Below are positions 1 to 5,211 of a stretch of DNA of 7,572 nucleotides, piece by piece (positions within the stretch are counted from its first letter, which is position 1; every line of letters begins with the position of its first letter). Under the pieces are notes generated by a model, which worked only from the letters and a program-made list of their open reading frames with translations, made no database searches and was not told the DNA's origin. Source of the stretch: Actinomycetales bacterium (GTDB lineage: Bacteria; Actinomycetota; Actinomycetes; Actinomycetales; Cellulomonadaceae); contig JAAZAC010000075.1 of assembly GCA_012514545.1 (NCBI GenBank), positions 1 through 7,572 of the forward strand, written 5' to 3'. The position numbers and the translations under genes were made by a program.

Positions 1-323
1 CCTACACCGCGGCGAAGGGCGCCGTCGAGGCGCTGACCCGCCAGGCCGCCGTCGAGTACGGCCGCAAGGGCATCCTCGTCAACTGCGTGGCCCCCGGCAC
101 GATCGAGACCCCGATCAACGCCGCGACGCTCGCCGACCCCGTCGCGGGCGAGGCCAGCCGCGCCACCACGACGATCGGCCGCTGGGGCCAGCCCCACGAG
201 CTCGCCGCCGCGATCGCGTTCCTCATCAACGAGGGCTCGTTCGTGTCCGGCCAGGTCTTCGTCGTCGACGGCGGCTGGGAGATCGCCGGCGGCGTCGAGT
301 ACGGCGACTCGCGCACCATGTGA
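1..323 (+). CDS. SDR family oxidoreductase, C-terminal part (gene starts before the window)
   Basis: This is the end of a classical short-chain dehydrogenase/reductase; 106 codons and a TGA stop are visible, read from base 3. The first visible residues are Tyr-Thr-Ala-Ala-Lys, the YxxxK catalytic pair of the family. It is followed by the usual helix (GAVEALTRQAAVEYG), then VNCVAPGTIETPI, the segment after beta-6 that closes over the cofactor. The end has the typical GQPHELAAAIAFLINEGSFVSGQVFVVDGG signature, split here as GQPHELAAAIAFL and SGQVFVVDGG. The Rossmann glycine motif and the catalytic Ser lie upstream of the window, so neither cofactor preference nor substrate can be read. Family assignment is firm; the specific reaction is unknown. 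A hairpin 4 bp after the stop suggests the transcript ends here. Confidence 0.93.
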   Translation, partial: YTAAKGAVEALTRQAAVEYGRKGILVNCVAPGTIETPINAATLADPVAGEASRATTTIGRWGQPHELAAAIAFLINEGSFVSGQVFVVDGGWEIAGGVEYGDSRTM

Positions 324-326
324 GGC

Positions 327-355
327 CGGGCGGGCCGCCGTCGGGCGGCCGCCCG
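327..355 (+). terminator. GC-rich hairpin after the SDR gene, probable terminator
   Basis: CGGGCGG(g)CCGCC pairs with GGCGGCCGCCCG: a 12-bp stem with one bulged G and a GTCG tetraloop, starting 4 bases after the SDR stop. There is no T-tract, which is common for terminators in high-GC actinobacteria, so termination is inferred from position and stability. Confidence 0.55.
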
Positions 356-418
356 TCGCGAGCGACGCAGGGCCGGGGCGAGGAGGGCGCCCCGGCCCTC
401 GGCGGCGGGGCGCGTGAC

Positions 419-444
419 TACGATGACGCCACCCGAGCGGGAGG
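419..444 (+). promoter_or_regulatory. Possible -10 box and Shine-Dalgarno for the BTAD regulator
   Basis: TACGAT at 419-424 matches the actinobacterial -10 pattern TANNNT. GGGAGG at 439-444 is a good ribosome binding site 7 bases before the GTG at 452, and it decides that start. No convincing -35 box is visible. Confidence 0.45.
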
Positions 445-451
445 TGCGCGC

Positions 452-1042
452 GTGCCCGTCACGATCCGCGTCCTCGGAGGGTTCGCCGTCGAGGCCGACG
501 GCCGCACCCTCGTCGCGGACCCCGTGCCGCGCCGCTCCGCCGCGGCCCTCCTCAAACTCCTCGCGCTGAGCCCCGGCCGCCGCCTGCACCGCGAGCGCGT
601 GCTCGACGCCCTCTGGCCGGACGTCGACCCCGCCGAGGCCGCCCCGCGCCTGCACAAGGCCGCCCACTACGCGCGGCGCACGCTCGGGCTGCCCGAGGGC
701 GTCGTCGTGCGCGGCGACGTCGTCGCGCTGCTGCCCGACGCCGACGTCCGCACCGACCTCGCGGCGTTCGAGGAGGCGGCCGACGTCGCGCTCGCGCGCG
801 GGGACGCCGAGGCCGCCCGGGCCGCCGCGGCGCTGTGCCCCGGCGACCTCCTCCCGGGCGACCTCTACGAGCCGTGGGCCGACGACGCGCGGCAGCGGGT
901 CGCCGTCAAGCGCGCCGCCGTGCTGCGGCTGGGCGAGTGCTGGGAGGAGCTCGTCCGCCTGGACGCCACCGACGAGGAGGCCCAGGCCGCGCTCGTCGCG
1001 CGCCACCTCGCCGCGGGCGACCCCGCCGCGGCCCTGCGCTAG
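452..1042 (+). CDS. Winged-helix/BTAD transcriptional regulator, N-terminal fragment ended by TAG
   Basis: This is a 196-residue product from GTG 452, chosen for the GGGAGG site 7 bases upstream. Residues 1-90 are an OmpR/SARP-like winged helix: VTIRVLGGFAVEADGR at the start, RRSAAALLKLLALSPGRRLHRE with the recognition-helix region following, and the typical LWP at 54-56. From about 98 to the stop is a BTAD domain, an alpha-helical TPR-like repeat of the SARP/AfsR kind (for example DLAAFEEAADVALARGDAEAA and ATDEEAQAALVARHLAAGDPAAALR). The product stops before the final BTAD helix pair and lacks the fused hydrolase. On its own it could be an inactive or constitutive DNA-binding fragment. Its target promoters are not visible; neighbours give no clear regulon. 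Confidence 0.7.
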   Translation: MPVTIRVLGGFAVEADGRTLVADPVPRRSAAALLKLLALSPGRRLHRERVLDALWPDVDPAEAAPRLHKAAHYARRTLGLPEGVVVRGDVVALLPDADVRTDLAAFEEAADVALARGDAEAARAAAALCPGDLLPGDLYEPWADDARQRVAVKRAAVLRLGECWEELVRLDATDEEAQAALVARHLAAGDPAAALR

Positions 1043-1099
1043 CTCGAGTGGTACGAGGTCGCGTGCCGCCGCGAGCTGGGGGAGGAGCCGAGCCCGCGC

Positions 1100-2014
1100 A
1101 TGGCCCGGCTCCGGTCCGACGTCACCGCCCGCCTCCGCCGGGAGGGCCTCGCCCCCGGTGACGACGTGCGCCTCACCCAGGAGATCCGGTTCTGCCGCAC
1201 GCCCGACGGCGTGCGCCTCGCCTACGCGATGACCGGCCAGGGCCCGCCGCTGGTCAAGGCCGCGAACTGGCTCACGCACCTCGACCACGACTGGCGCAGC
1301 CCGGTGTGGCGGCACTGGCTCGTGGGCCTGTCGCGGCACCGCACGCTCGTCCGGTACGACGAGCGCGGCTGCGGGCTGTCCGACCGGGACGTCGCCGAGC
1401 ACTCGTTCGAGGCGTGGGTGCGCGACCTCGAGGCGGTCGTGGACGCCGCGGGGCTCGAGCGGTTCCCCGTGCTCGGCCTGTCCCAGGGCGCGGGCGTCGC
1501 CGTCGCGTACGCCGCGCGGCACCCCGAGCGCGTGAGCCGCCTCGTCCTCTACGGCGGGTTCGCGCAGGGCCGGCGCCACCGCGCGTCGGGCCCCGCGGAG
1601 CTCGCCGAGCACGAGCTGGAGCTGCAGGTCACGCGCGGCGGGTGGGGCTCGGACAACCCGGCGTTCCGGCAGGTGTTCACGTCCCAGTTCATGCCCCAGG
1701 CGTCGCGCGAGCTGTGGGCCGAGTTCAACGAGCTGCAACGCCGCACCGCCCACCCCGACGACGCGGCCGCGATCCTCGCGGTGTCCGCGTCGATCGACGT
1801 CATGGCAGAGGCGCCGCTCGTGCGCGCGCCGACGCTCGTGCTGCACGCCCGCGACGACCGCCGGCCGCCGTTCTCGCAGGGCCTGCTCCTCGCGTCGCTC
1901 GTCCCGGGCGCGCGCTTCGTGGCGCTCGACAGCGCGAACCACATCCTGCTCGAGGACGAGCCCGCGTGGCCCGTCTTCCTGCGGGAGGTCGAGGCGTTCC
2001 TCGCCGAGGAGTGA
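1100..2014 (+). CDS. Alpha/beta-fold hydrolase, C-terminal half of the split regulator
   Basis: From ATG 1100, in the same frame as the upstream fragment, 304 residues could be made by re-initiation. GGAGGAG at 1081-1087 lies 12 bases upstream, rather far for a ribosome binding site. The hydrolase domain begins around FCRTPDGVRLAYAMTGQGPPLV. It has KAANWLTHL and the oxyanion-side strand TLVRYDERGCGLSD. The nucleophile elbow is GLSQG, with Ser128 (344 in the fused numbering). The acid is probably Asp253 in LVLHARDD, and His281 lies in NHILLEDEPAW. The triad is therefore intact. Such domains are known in actinobacteria fused to BTAD, cyclase or LuxR-type DNA-binding modules, where they probably act as ligand sensors or esterase-like enzymes. 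The true substrate is unknown. Confidence 0.75.
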   Translation: MARLRSDVTARLRREGLAPGDDVRLTQEIRFCRTPDGVRLAYAMTGQGPPLVKAANWLTHLDHDWRSPVWRHWLVGLSRHRTLVRYDERGCGLSDRDVAEHSFEAWVRDLEAVVDAAGLERFPVLGLSQGAGVAVAYAARHPERVSRLVLYGGFAQGRRHRASGPAELAEHELELQVTRGGWGSDNPAFRQVFTSQFMPQASRELWAEFNELQRRTAHPDDAAAILAVSASIDVMAEAPLVRAPTLVLHARDDRRPPFSQGLLLASLVPGARFVALDSANHILLEDEPAWPVFLREVEAFLAEE

Positions 2015-2082
2015 GGCTCGGCGCCGGACGGCGCGTGGGGGTGGGCGCCGGACGGCGCGTGAGGCTCAGCGCCCGACGGCGC
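2011..2082. repeat. 24-bp tandem repeat with small hairpins between convergent genes
   Basis: The palindromic core GCGCC-NNNN-GGCGC recurs at 2021-2034, 2045-2058 and 2069-2082, exactly 24 bp apart; the first two loops are GGAC, the third CGAC. The flank GTGAGGCTC(G/A) occurs at 2011-2020 and 2059-2068. The hydrolase TGA stop (2012-2014) and the stop of the minus-strand gene (complement of 2066-2068) both lie in copies of this flank. The hairpins could terminate transcription from both sides. Confidence 0.7.
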
Positions 2083-2596
2083 GGCGCACCTCGCGCACTG
2101 CCTCGGCGACGTCCGCGGCGGGGCGGGGGCCGCCGTCGGGCAGGTCCCACCCGCCGAGGGCGACCACGGGGGTCCCGGTGCGGACCGCGAGCGCGACCTC
2201 GCTCAGCGTGCCCCAGCTGCCGCCGACGGCGACGACCGCGTCGGCCGCGCGGACCACCAGGGCGTTGCGCATCTCGCCGAGCCCGGTCGTGACGAGGACC
2301 GTGTGCTCCGCGCTGCCGGAGTCGCGCGACGCGCCCGGCAGGATCCCGACGGCGGTGCCGCCCGCCGCCGTGGCCCCCGCGGCCGCCGCGCGCATGACCC
2401 CGCCCATGCCGCCCGTCACGACGACGGCACCCGCCCGGGCGAGCGCCTCGCCGAGCGCGGTGGCGCGGGCGAGGTCCTCCGCCGTGGCGCCCGCGCCCGG
2501 CCCGACGACCGCCACGTACACCCCCGCGAGCGTGCCGCGGACGTCGTCGCCCGCGCCCGCCGACCCGGCCGTGCCCGTGCCCGTGCCCGTGCCCAC
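2066..2596 (-). CDS. TIGR00725/SLOG-family nucleotide-binding-fold protein
   Basis: This is a 176-residue protein from GTG (complement of 2594-2596), chosen because AGGAGG lies 5 bases upstream. After a low-complexity N-terminus of Gly-Thr repeats (2-9), the Rossmann-like fold runs: VYVAVVGPG (26-34), the helix DLARATALGEALARAG, VVVTGGMGGVMRAAAAGA (58-75), GILPG (84-88), LGEMRNALVVRAADAVVAVGG (106-126) and GGSWGTLSE (125-133). The last resembles the PGGxGTxxE motif of LOG/lysine-decarboxylase-like proteins, and the overall pattern is that of TIGR00725, a SLOG family. The family is small (usually about 160-180 residues), so the gene looks complete. SLOG proteins bind or cleave nucleotide-type ligands, but this subfamily has no settled function. 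It is transcribed divergently from the methionine importer and converges on the hydrolase gene. Confidence 0.88.
   Translation of the reverse strand: MGTGTGTGTAGSAGAGDDVRGTLAGVYVAVVGPGAGATAEDLARATALGEALARAGAVVVTGGMGGVMRAAAAGATAAGGTAVGILPGASRDSGSAEHTVLVTTGLGEMRNALVVRAADAVVAVGGSWGTLSEVALAVRTGTPVVALGGWDLPDGGPRPAADVAEAVREVRRAVGR
2571..2594. repeat. Hexanucleotide microsatellite (GTGCCC)x4
   Basis: Four perfect head-to-tail copies of GTGCCC lie at the very start of the minus-strand SLOG gene, where they encode alternating Gly-Thr. Copy-number change would alter protein length without breaking the frame. Confidence 0.85.
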
Positions 2597-2601
2597 CTGC
2601 G

Positions 2602-2607
2602 CCTCCT
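2602..2607 (-). promoter_or_regulatory. Shine-Dalgarno AGGAGG of the SLOG gene
   Basis: CCTCCT on the plus strand reads AGGAGG on the minus strand, 5 bases before the GTG start. It rules out the longer upstream ATG starts of this frame, which would translate the hairpin at 2620-2670. Confidence 0.8.
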
Positions 2608-2619
2608 GCCACGTCCCGC

Positions 2620-2670
2620 CGAGCGTCGGAGACTTTCCTTCACATGGCGAGAGAAACTCTCCGATGCTCG
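2620..2670. repeat. Long imperfect inverted repeat (hairpin) in the SLOG gene leader
   Basis: The arms are 2620-2637 (CGAGCGTCGGAGACTTTC) and 2653-2670 (GAAACTCTCCGATGCTCG), with 16 of 18 positions paired. On the minus strand the apical part reads TCTC-GCCATGT-GAAG, so the stem can extend further around a 7-base loop. It is much richer in A+T than its surroundings. It begins 12 bases upstream of the SLOG Shine-Dalgarno, so it would sit in that gene's 5' UTR if transcription starts near 2687. Its role is unknown: operator, RNA leader element or dispersed repeat. Confidence 0.75.
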
Positions 2671-2693
2671 GCCGCAGCGCTCCCCCGGTCGCC

Positions 2694-2699
2694 ACGGTA
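2694..2699 (-). promoter_or_regulatory. Possible -10 box for the SLOG gene
   Basis: On the minus strand this reads TACCGT (TANNNT). GAGACA, a partial match to TTGACA, lies 18 bases upstream at 2718-2723 and overlaps the small palindrome at 2719-2735. Predicted transcription start is about 2687. Confidence 0.4.
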
Positions 2700-2718
2700 G
2701 CCGCGCGTCCGCGGTCAT

Positions 2719-2735
2719 GTCTCGCCACGTGAGAC
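2719..2735. repeat. Small palindrome GTCTC-GCCACGT-GAGAC
   Basis: A perfect 5-bp inverted repeat surrounds the loop GCCACGT. The core TCTCGCCACGTGA matches, in opposite orientation, the apex of the hairpin at 2620-2670 (TCTCGCCATGTGA on the minus strand). It contains CACGTG and overlaps the candidate -35 of the SLOG gene, so it may be an operator. No regulator is identified. Confidence 0.6.
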
Positions 2736-2786
2736 GAGCGCGGCGCGGATTCGGCCCCCAGCGCCCCGCGGGGCACCATGGCGGCC

Positions 2787-2885
2787 ATGACCCGTACGAG
2801 CATCGCCCTTCGCACCGTCGCCGCGGCTCCTGCCCGCGCGATGATGTGCGCGCGAATGCTCGGGCGGGCCGCCGAGACCCTCTGA
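2787..2885 (+). CDS. Candidate methionine leader peptide upstream of metQNI
   Basis: This is a 32-residue ORF starting MTRTSIALRTVAAAPARAM and ending at TGA 2883-2885, about 210 bases before metQ. It contains Met-Met-Cys-Ala-Arg-Met (codons at 2841-2858), a strong enrichment for the amino acid imported by the downstream operon. ATG 2778 in the same frame would add three residues; neither start has a good Shine-Dalgarno, so the start is uncertain and translation may be weak or leaderless. It uses several A/T-ending codons (CGT, CTT, GCT, CCT, CGA), unlike the flanking structural genes, which suits a leader rather than a structural protein. The Met/Cys cluster sits directly before competing RNA stems (see the attenuator entry). 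Translation is inferred, not shown. Confidence 0.55.
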   Translation: MTRTSIALRTVAAAPARAMMCARMLGRAAETL

Positions 2886-2929
2886 CCACCGCCGCTCAGA
2901 CCTCGGCCGCCCGGCCGTCAGCGCCGGGC
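2835..2929 (+). promoter_or_regulatory. Candidate ribosome-mediated attenuator of metQNI
   Basis: Four competing stems can be drawn. Stem A is CGCGCG 2835-2840 with 2849-2854, with the Met-Met codons in its loop. Stem B is CTCGG 2859-2863 with CCGAG 2872-2876. Stem C (antiterminator) is 2865-2876 with 2902-2913: 11 of 12 positions pair, with one C/C mismatch. Stem D (terminator-like) is GCCCGGC 2909-2915 with GCCGGGC 2923-2929, loop of 7. C excludes both B and D. A ribosome stalled at the Met codons leaves 2863-2876 free for C, whereas one at the TGA covers it and lets D form. No T-tract follows D. The stems are seen directly; their function is inferred. Confidence 0.5.
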
Positions 2930-2967
2930 CGTCCCGCCTTCCCCGCCGCACGCCGGTGCCGCGTCCC

Positions 2968-2994
2968 CGGTGACCGCCGCACGGCAGGTCACCG
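2968..2994 (+). other. Stable hairpin in the metQ leader
   Basis: CGGTGACC (2968-2975) pairs perfectly with GGTCACCG (2987-2994). An inner GCC/GGC pair around a GCAC loop extends it to 11 bp with one bulged A. It lies about 100 bases before metQ and could be a second control element, an mRNA stabiliser or a dyad operator. From 2995 to 3080 no further element was recognised. Confidence 0.5.
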
Positions 2995-3094
2995 CCGTCG
3001 CCGCGGCTGCTCCCGCGCCGCCCGACGCCGCCCGCGTGCCCGCGCGCCGCTGACGCGCGCCTCCCCGCAGGAACCCACACGCGAAGGAACCACC

Positions 3095-4030
3095 ATGACC
3101 AGCACCACCCGGCGCGCCGCGCGCGCCAGCCGTCAGCCCGTCGTCGCGGCCGCGCTCGCCGCCGCGCTCGCCCTCACCCTCGCCGCCTGCTCGGGCGACG
3201 CCGACGCCGCGGAGACCTCGTCCGACGGCGACCAGGCCGAGCAGGCGGGCCCGGTCGTCATCGGCGTCGTCGGCGCCTCCGAGGACCACTGGCGCATCTT
3301 CGAGGAGAAGGCGGAGGCGGAGGGGATCGACGTCGAGATCGTCGACTTCACCGAGTACTCGCTGCCCAACCCCGCGCTGAGCGAGGGCGAGCTGGACCTC
3401 AACCAGTTCCAGCACATCCTCTACCTGGCCCAGTACAACGTGGAGGCCGGTGACGACCTCGTGCCGATCGGCGCGACCGCCGTCTACCCGCTCGGCCTCT
3501 ACTCGCGGCAGTACGACGCGGTCGAGGACATCCCCGACGGCGCCGAGGTCGCCATCCCGAACGACCCGACGAACCTCGCGCGGGCGTTGCTCGTGCTCCA
3601 GGACGCCGGGCTCGTCACGCTGCGCGACGGCGGCTCCGCGTTCGCCACGGAGGCCGACGTCGTCGCCGAGGAGTCCCGCGTGACCGTCACGCCCGTCGAC
3701 GCGCAGCAGACCGCGCTCGCGCTCGACTCGGTGGCCGCGTCGATCATCAACAACGACTTCCTCGCCGACGCCGGCATCGACCCCGCCGACGCGCTGTACG
3801 CCGACGACGCCGACTCGCCGGCGGCCGAGCCCTACATCAACATCTGGGCCGTCCGCGCCGAGGACGCCGGCAACGAGCTCTACCTGCGGCTCGTCGAGAT
3901 CTACGAGGACCCCGAGGTGCAGGACGCGCTCCAGGCGGCGTCCGGCGGCACCGCCGTCCTCGTGGACAAGACCCCCGAGGAGCTCCAGGCGATCCTCGCG
4001 GAGGTCGAGGAGGACGCCCGCAACCGCTGA
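3095..4030 (+). CDS. metQ: Methionine ABC transporter substrate-binding lipoprotein MetQ (NlpA family)
   Basis: This 311-residue surface lipoprotein captures methionine and hands it to MetI. ATG 3095 is preceded by AAGGAA with 5 bases of spacing. The signal peptide has Arg-rich residues 6-13, a hydrophobic stretch at 16-31 and the lipobox LAAC, so Cys32 is the lipidation site. An acidic linker (33-50) follows, then the NlpA/MetQ fold: VVIGVVGASEDHWRIF (54-69), the LDLNQFQHILYLAQYN segment (100-115), AIPNDPTNLARALLVL (153-168), a hallmark of the family, IINNDFLADAGI (217-228) and PYINIWAVR (246-254). Length is slightly above the usual 270-290 because of the linker. It is the first gene of the operon, 68 bases before metN, with a strong hairpin between them. 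Whether it prefers L- or D-methionine cannot be read. Confidence 0.95.
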   Translation: MTSTTRRAARASRQPVVAAALAAALALTLAACSGDADAAETSSDGDQAEQAGPVVIGVVGASEDHWRIFEEKAEAEGIDVEIVDFTEYSLPNPALSEGELDLNQFQHILYLAQYNVEAGDDLVPIGATAVYPLGLYSRQYDAVEDIPDGAEVAIPNDPTNLARALLVLQDAGLVTLRDGGSAFATEADVVAEESRVTVTPVDAQQTALALDSVAASIINNDFLADAGIDPADALYADDADSPAAEPYINIWAVRAEDAGNELYLRLVEIYEDPEVQDALQAASGGTAVLVDKTPEELQAILAEVEEDARNR

Positions 4031-4039
4031 GCCGGCCGC

Positions 4040-4075
4040 GGCCCGGCGGCGCGCCCGCGTGCGCGCCGCCGGGCC
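4040..4075 (+). terminator. Perfect intercistronic hairpin between metQ and metN
   Basis: GCCCGGCGGCGCGC (4041-4054) pairs perfectly with GCGCGCCGCCGGGC (4061-4074), plus an outer G-C pair, around a CCGCGT loop: a 15-bp stem starting 9 bases after the metQ stop. It could act as a partial terminator or a 3' stabiliser, giving more MetQ than MetN/MetI. Because metN has no obvious promoter of its own, complete termination is unlikely. Confidence 0.6.
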
Positions 4076-4098
4076 CCGCCACGACAGAAGGACCACGC

Positions 4099-5211
4099 AT
4101 GGGGACCACCACCGCCGGCCGCGCCGCCGTGCCGGCGATCAGCTTCACCGGCGTCAGCAAGGAGTTCGCGACGCCGTCCGGCGTCGTCCGCGCCGTCGAC
4201 GACGTCACGCTCGACATCGCCGCGGGGGAGGTGTTCGGCGTCATCGGCTACTCGGGGGCGGGCAAGTCGACGCTCGTGCGCCTCGTCAACGCGCTCGAGC
4301 CGGCCACCAGCGGCAGCGTGCGCGTGCACGGCCGGGAGATCACCGGCCTCGGCGAGCGCGAGCTGCGCGCGGTGCGCGCCGGCATCGGGATGATCTTCCA
4401 GCAGTTCAACCTGCTCTCCTCGCGCACGGTCGCGGGCAACGTCGCCTACCCGCTCGCCGTCGCGAAGGTGCACCGCGCCGAGCGCCGCGCCCGCGTGGCC
4501 GAGCTGCTCGACTTCGTCGGGCTCGCCGACAAGGCGCGCGCCTACCCGTCGCAGCTGTCGGGCGGGCAGAAGCAGCGCGTCGGCATCGCCCGCGCGCTCG
4601 CCGCGCGCCCGCGCATCCTGCTCGCGGACGAGGCGACCAGCGCCCTCGACCCCGAGACCACCCAGGACGTGCTCGACCTGCTGCGCCGGGTCAACCGCGA
4701 GCTCGGCGTGACCGTCGTCGTCATCACGCACGAGATGGAGGTCGTCAAGTACCTCTGCGACCGCGTGGCGGTGATGGAGGCCGGCAGGGTCGTCGAGCAC
4801 GGCGACGTGTACGACGTCTTCGCCCGGCCCCGGCACCCGGCGACCCGGCGGTTCGTCGCCACCGCGCTGCGGGACCGGCCGAGCCCCGCCGCGCTCGAGC
4901 GGCTCCGGCACCGGCACCCCGGCCGCATCGTCACCGTCGCCGTGCGCGAGGACGGCACGTCGTCGACCGACCTCACCCGGGCGCTGCGCGAGCACCCCGT
5001 CGACGGCACGATCGTCTACGGCGGCATCACCGAGATCGCCGAGCGGCCCTACGGCTCGCTCACCCTCGAGCTCGCCGGCGCCGACGACGCGATCGACGCC
5101 TTCCTCGCGGACCTCGCCCGCACGACGGCGGTGCTCGACCTGGGCACCGCCAGCGCCCCGCTGGCCGACCCCGACGCCGTCGGGCCGCGTGCGAGGGGAG
5201 GCGTCCGATGA
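4099..5211 (+). CDS. metN: Methionine ABC transporter ATP-binding protein MetN
   Basis: This 370-residue cytoplasmic ATPase powers methionine import. ATG 4099 follows GAAGGA with 6 bases of spacing. The ABC domain is complete: Walker A GYSGAGKST (50-58), Q-loop Gln101 in FQQFNLLSSRTV, signature LSGGQ (153-157), Walker B ILLADE with catalytic Glu178, D-loop SALD (181-184) and switch His211. Residues about 275-350 (RIVTVAVREDG through VDGTIVYGGITEIAERPYGSL to FLADL) form a NIL domain. In the characterised E. coli MetNI, that domain binds cytoplasmic methionine and inhibits transport, so feedback at the protein level is likely here. Its stop overlaps the metI start (ATGA), indicating translational coupling. 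Residues after about 350 look like a disordered tail. Confidence 0.96.
   Translation: MGTTTAGRAAVPAISFTGVSKEFATPSGVVRAVDDVTLDIAAGEVFGVIGYSGAGKSTLVRLVNALEPATSGSVRVHGREITGLGERELRAVRAGIGMIFQQFNLLSSRTVAGNVAYPLAVAKVHRAERRARVAELLDFVGLADKARAYPSQLSGGQKQRVGIARALAARPRILLADEATSALDPETTQDVLDLLRRVNRELGVTVVVITHEMEVVKYLCDRVAVMEAGRVVEHGDVYDVFARPRHPATRRFVATALRDRPSPAALERLRHRHPGRIVTVAVREDGTSSTDLTRALREHPVDGTIVYGGITEIAERPYGSLTLELAGADDAIDAFLADLARTTAVLDLGTASAPLADPDAVGPRARGGVR

Larger units (their letters stand above)
452..2014 (+). pseudogene. BTAD-type regulator / alpha-beta hydrolase fusion, interrupted by one in-frame TAG
   Basis: From GTG 452 to TGA 2014 the frame is open except for TAG at 1040-1042 (codon 197). 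Reading through gives a 520-residue protein: winged helix (about 1-90), bacterial transcriptional activation domain (about 98-230), and an alpha/beta hydrolase (about 240-520). Homology continues smoothly across the stop: ...AGDPAAALR-stop-LEWYEVACRRELGEEPSP is a normal end of a BTAD repeat, where Gln commonly follows ALR. A C-to-T change of CAG to TAG is the simplest explanation. Codon usage stays normal on both sides and nothing else is broken, so this is a very recent nonsense mutation, a sequencing error, or a tolerated split or readthrough gene. The two halves are also listed separately because each could still be translated. Confidence 0.75.

Noticed and set aside
320..451. Longer N-terminus of the BTAD regulator from ATG 318-320 or nearby.
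   Set aside because: The extension would start at the SDR stop codon, contains the terminator hairpin and -10 box, and is low-complexity; GTG 452 has the ribosome binding site.
2..1942. Minus-strand open frame of 646 codons opposite the SDR and the regulator-hydrolase.
   Set aside because: It is the complement of well-supported genes; the translation is Arg/Ala/Gly/Val-rich with no domain. Long antisense frames are normal in DNA with GC-biased third positions.
2066..2815. Longer SLOG protein starting at the minus-strand ATG near 2815.
   Set aside because: It would translate the long hairpin and promoter; the AGGAGG site supports the GTG at 2596.
2303..3094. In-frame N-terminal extension of metQ far upstream (several hundred codons).
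   Set aside because: A clear Shine-Dalgarno, signal peptide and lipobox fix the start at ATG 3095; the extension is low-complexity and crosses the leader region.
2740..3094. SAM riboswitch (SAM-I, SAM-IV or similar) upstream of metQ.
   Set aside because: None of the conserved core sequences of these classes was found by eye; a covariance-model search (Rfam) would settle it.
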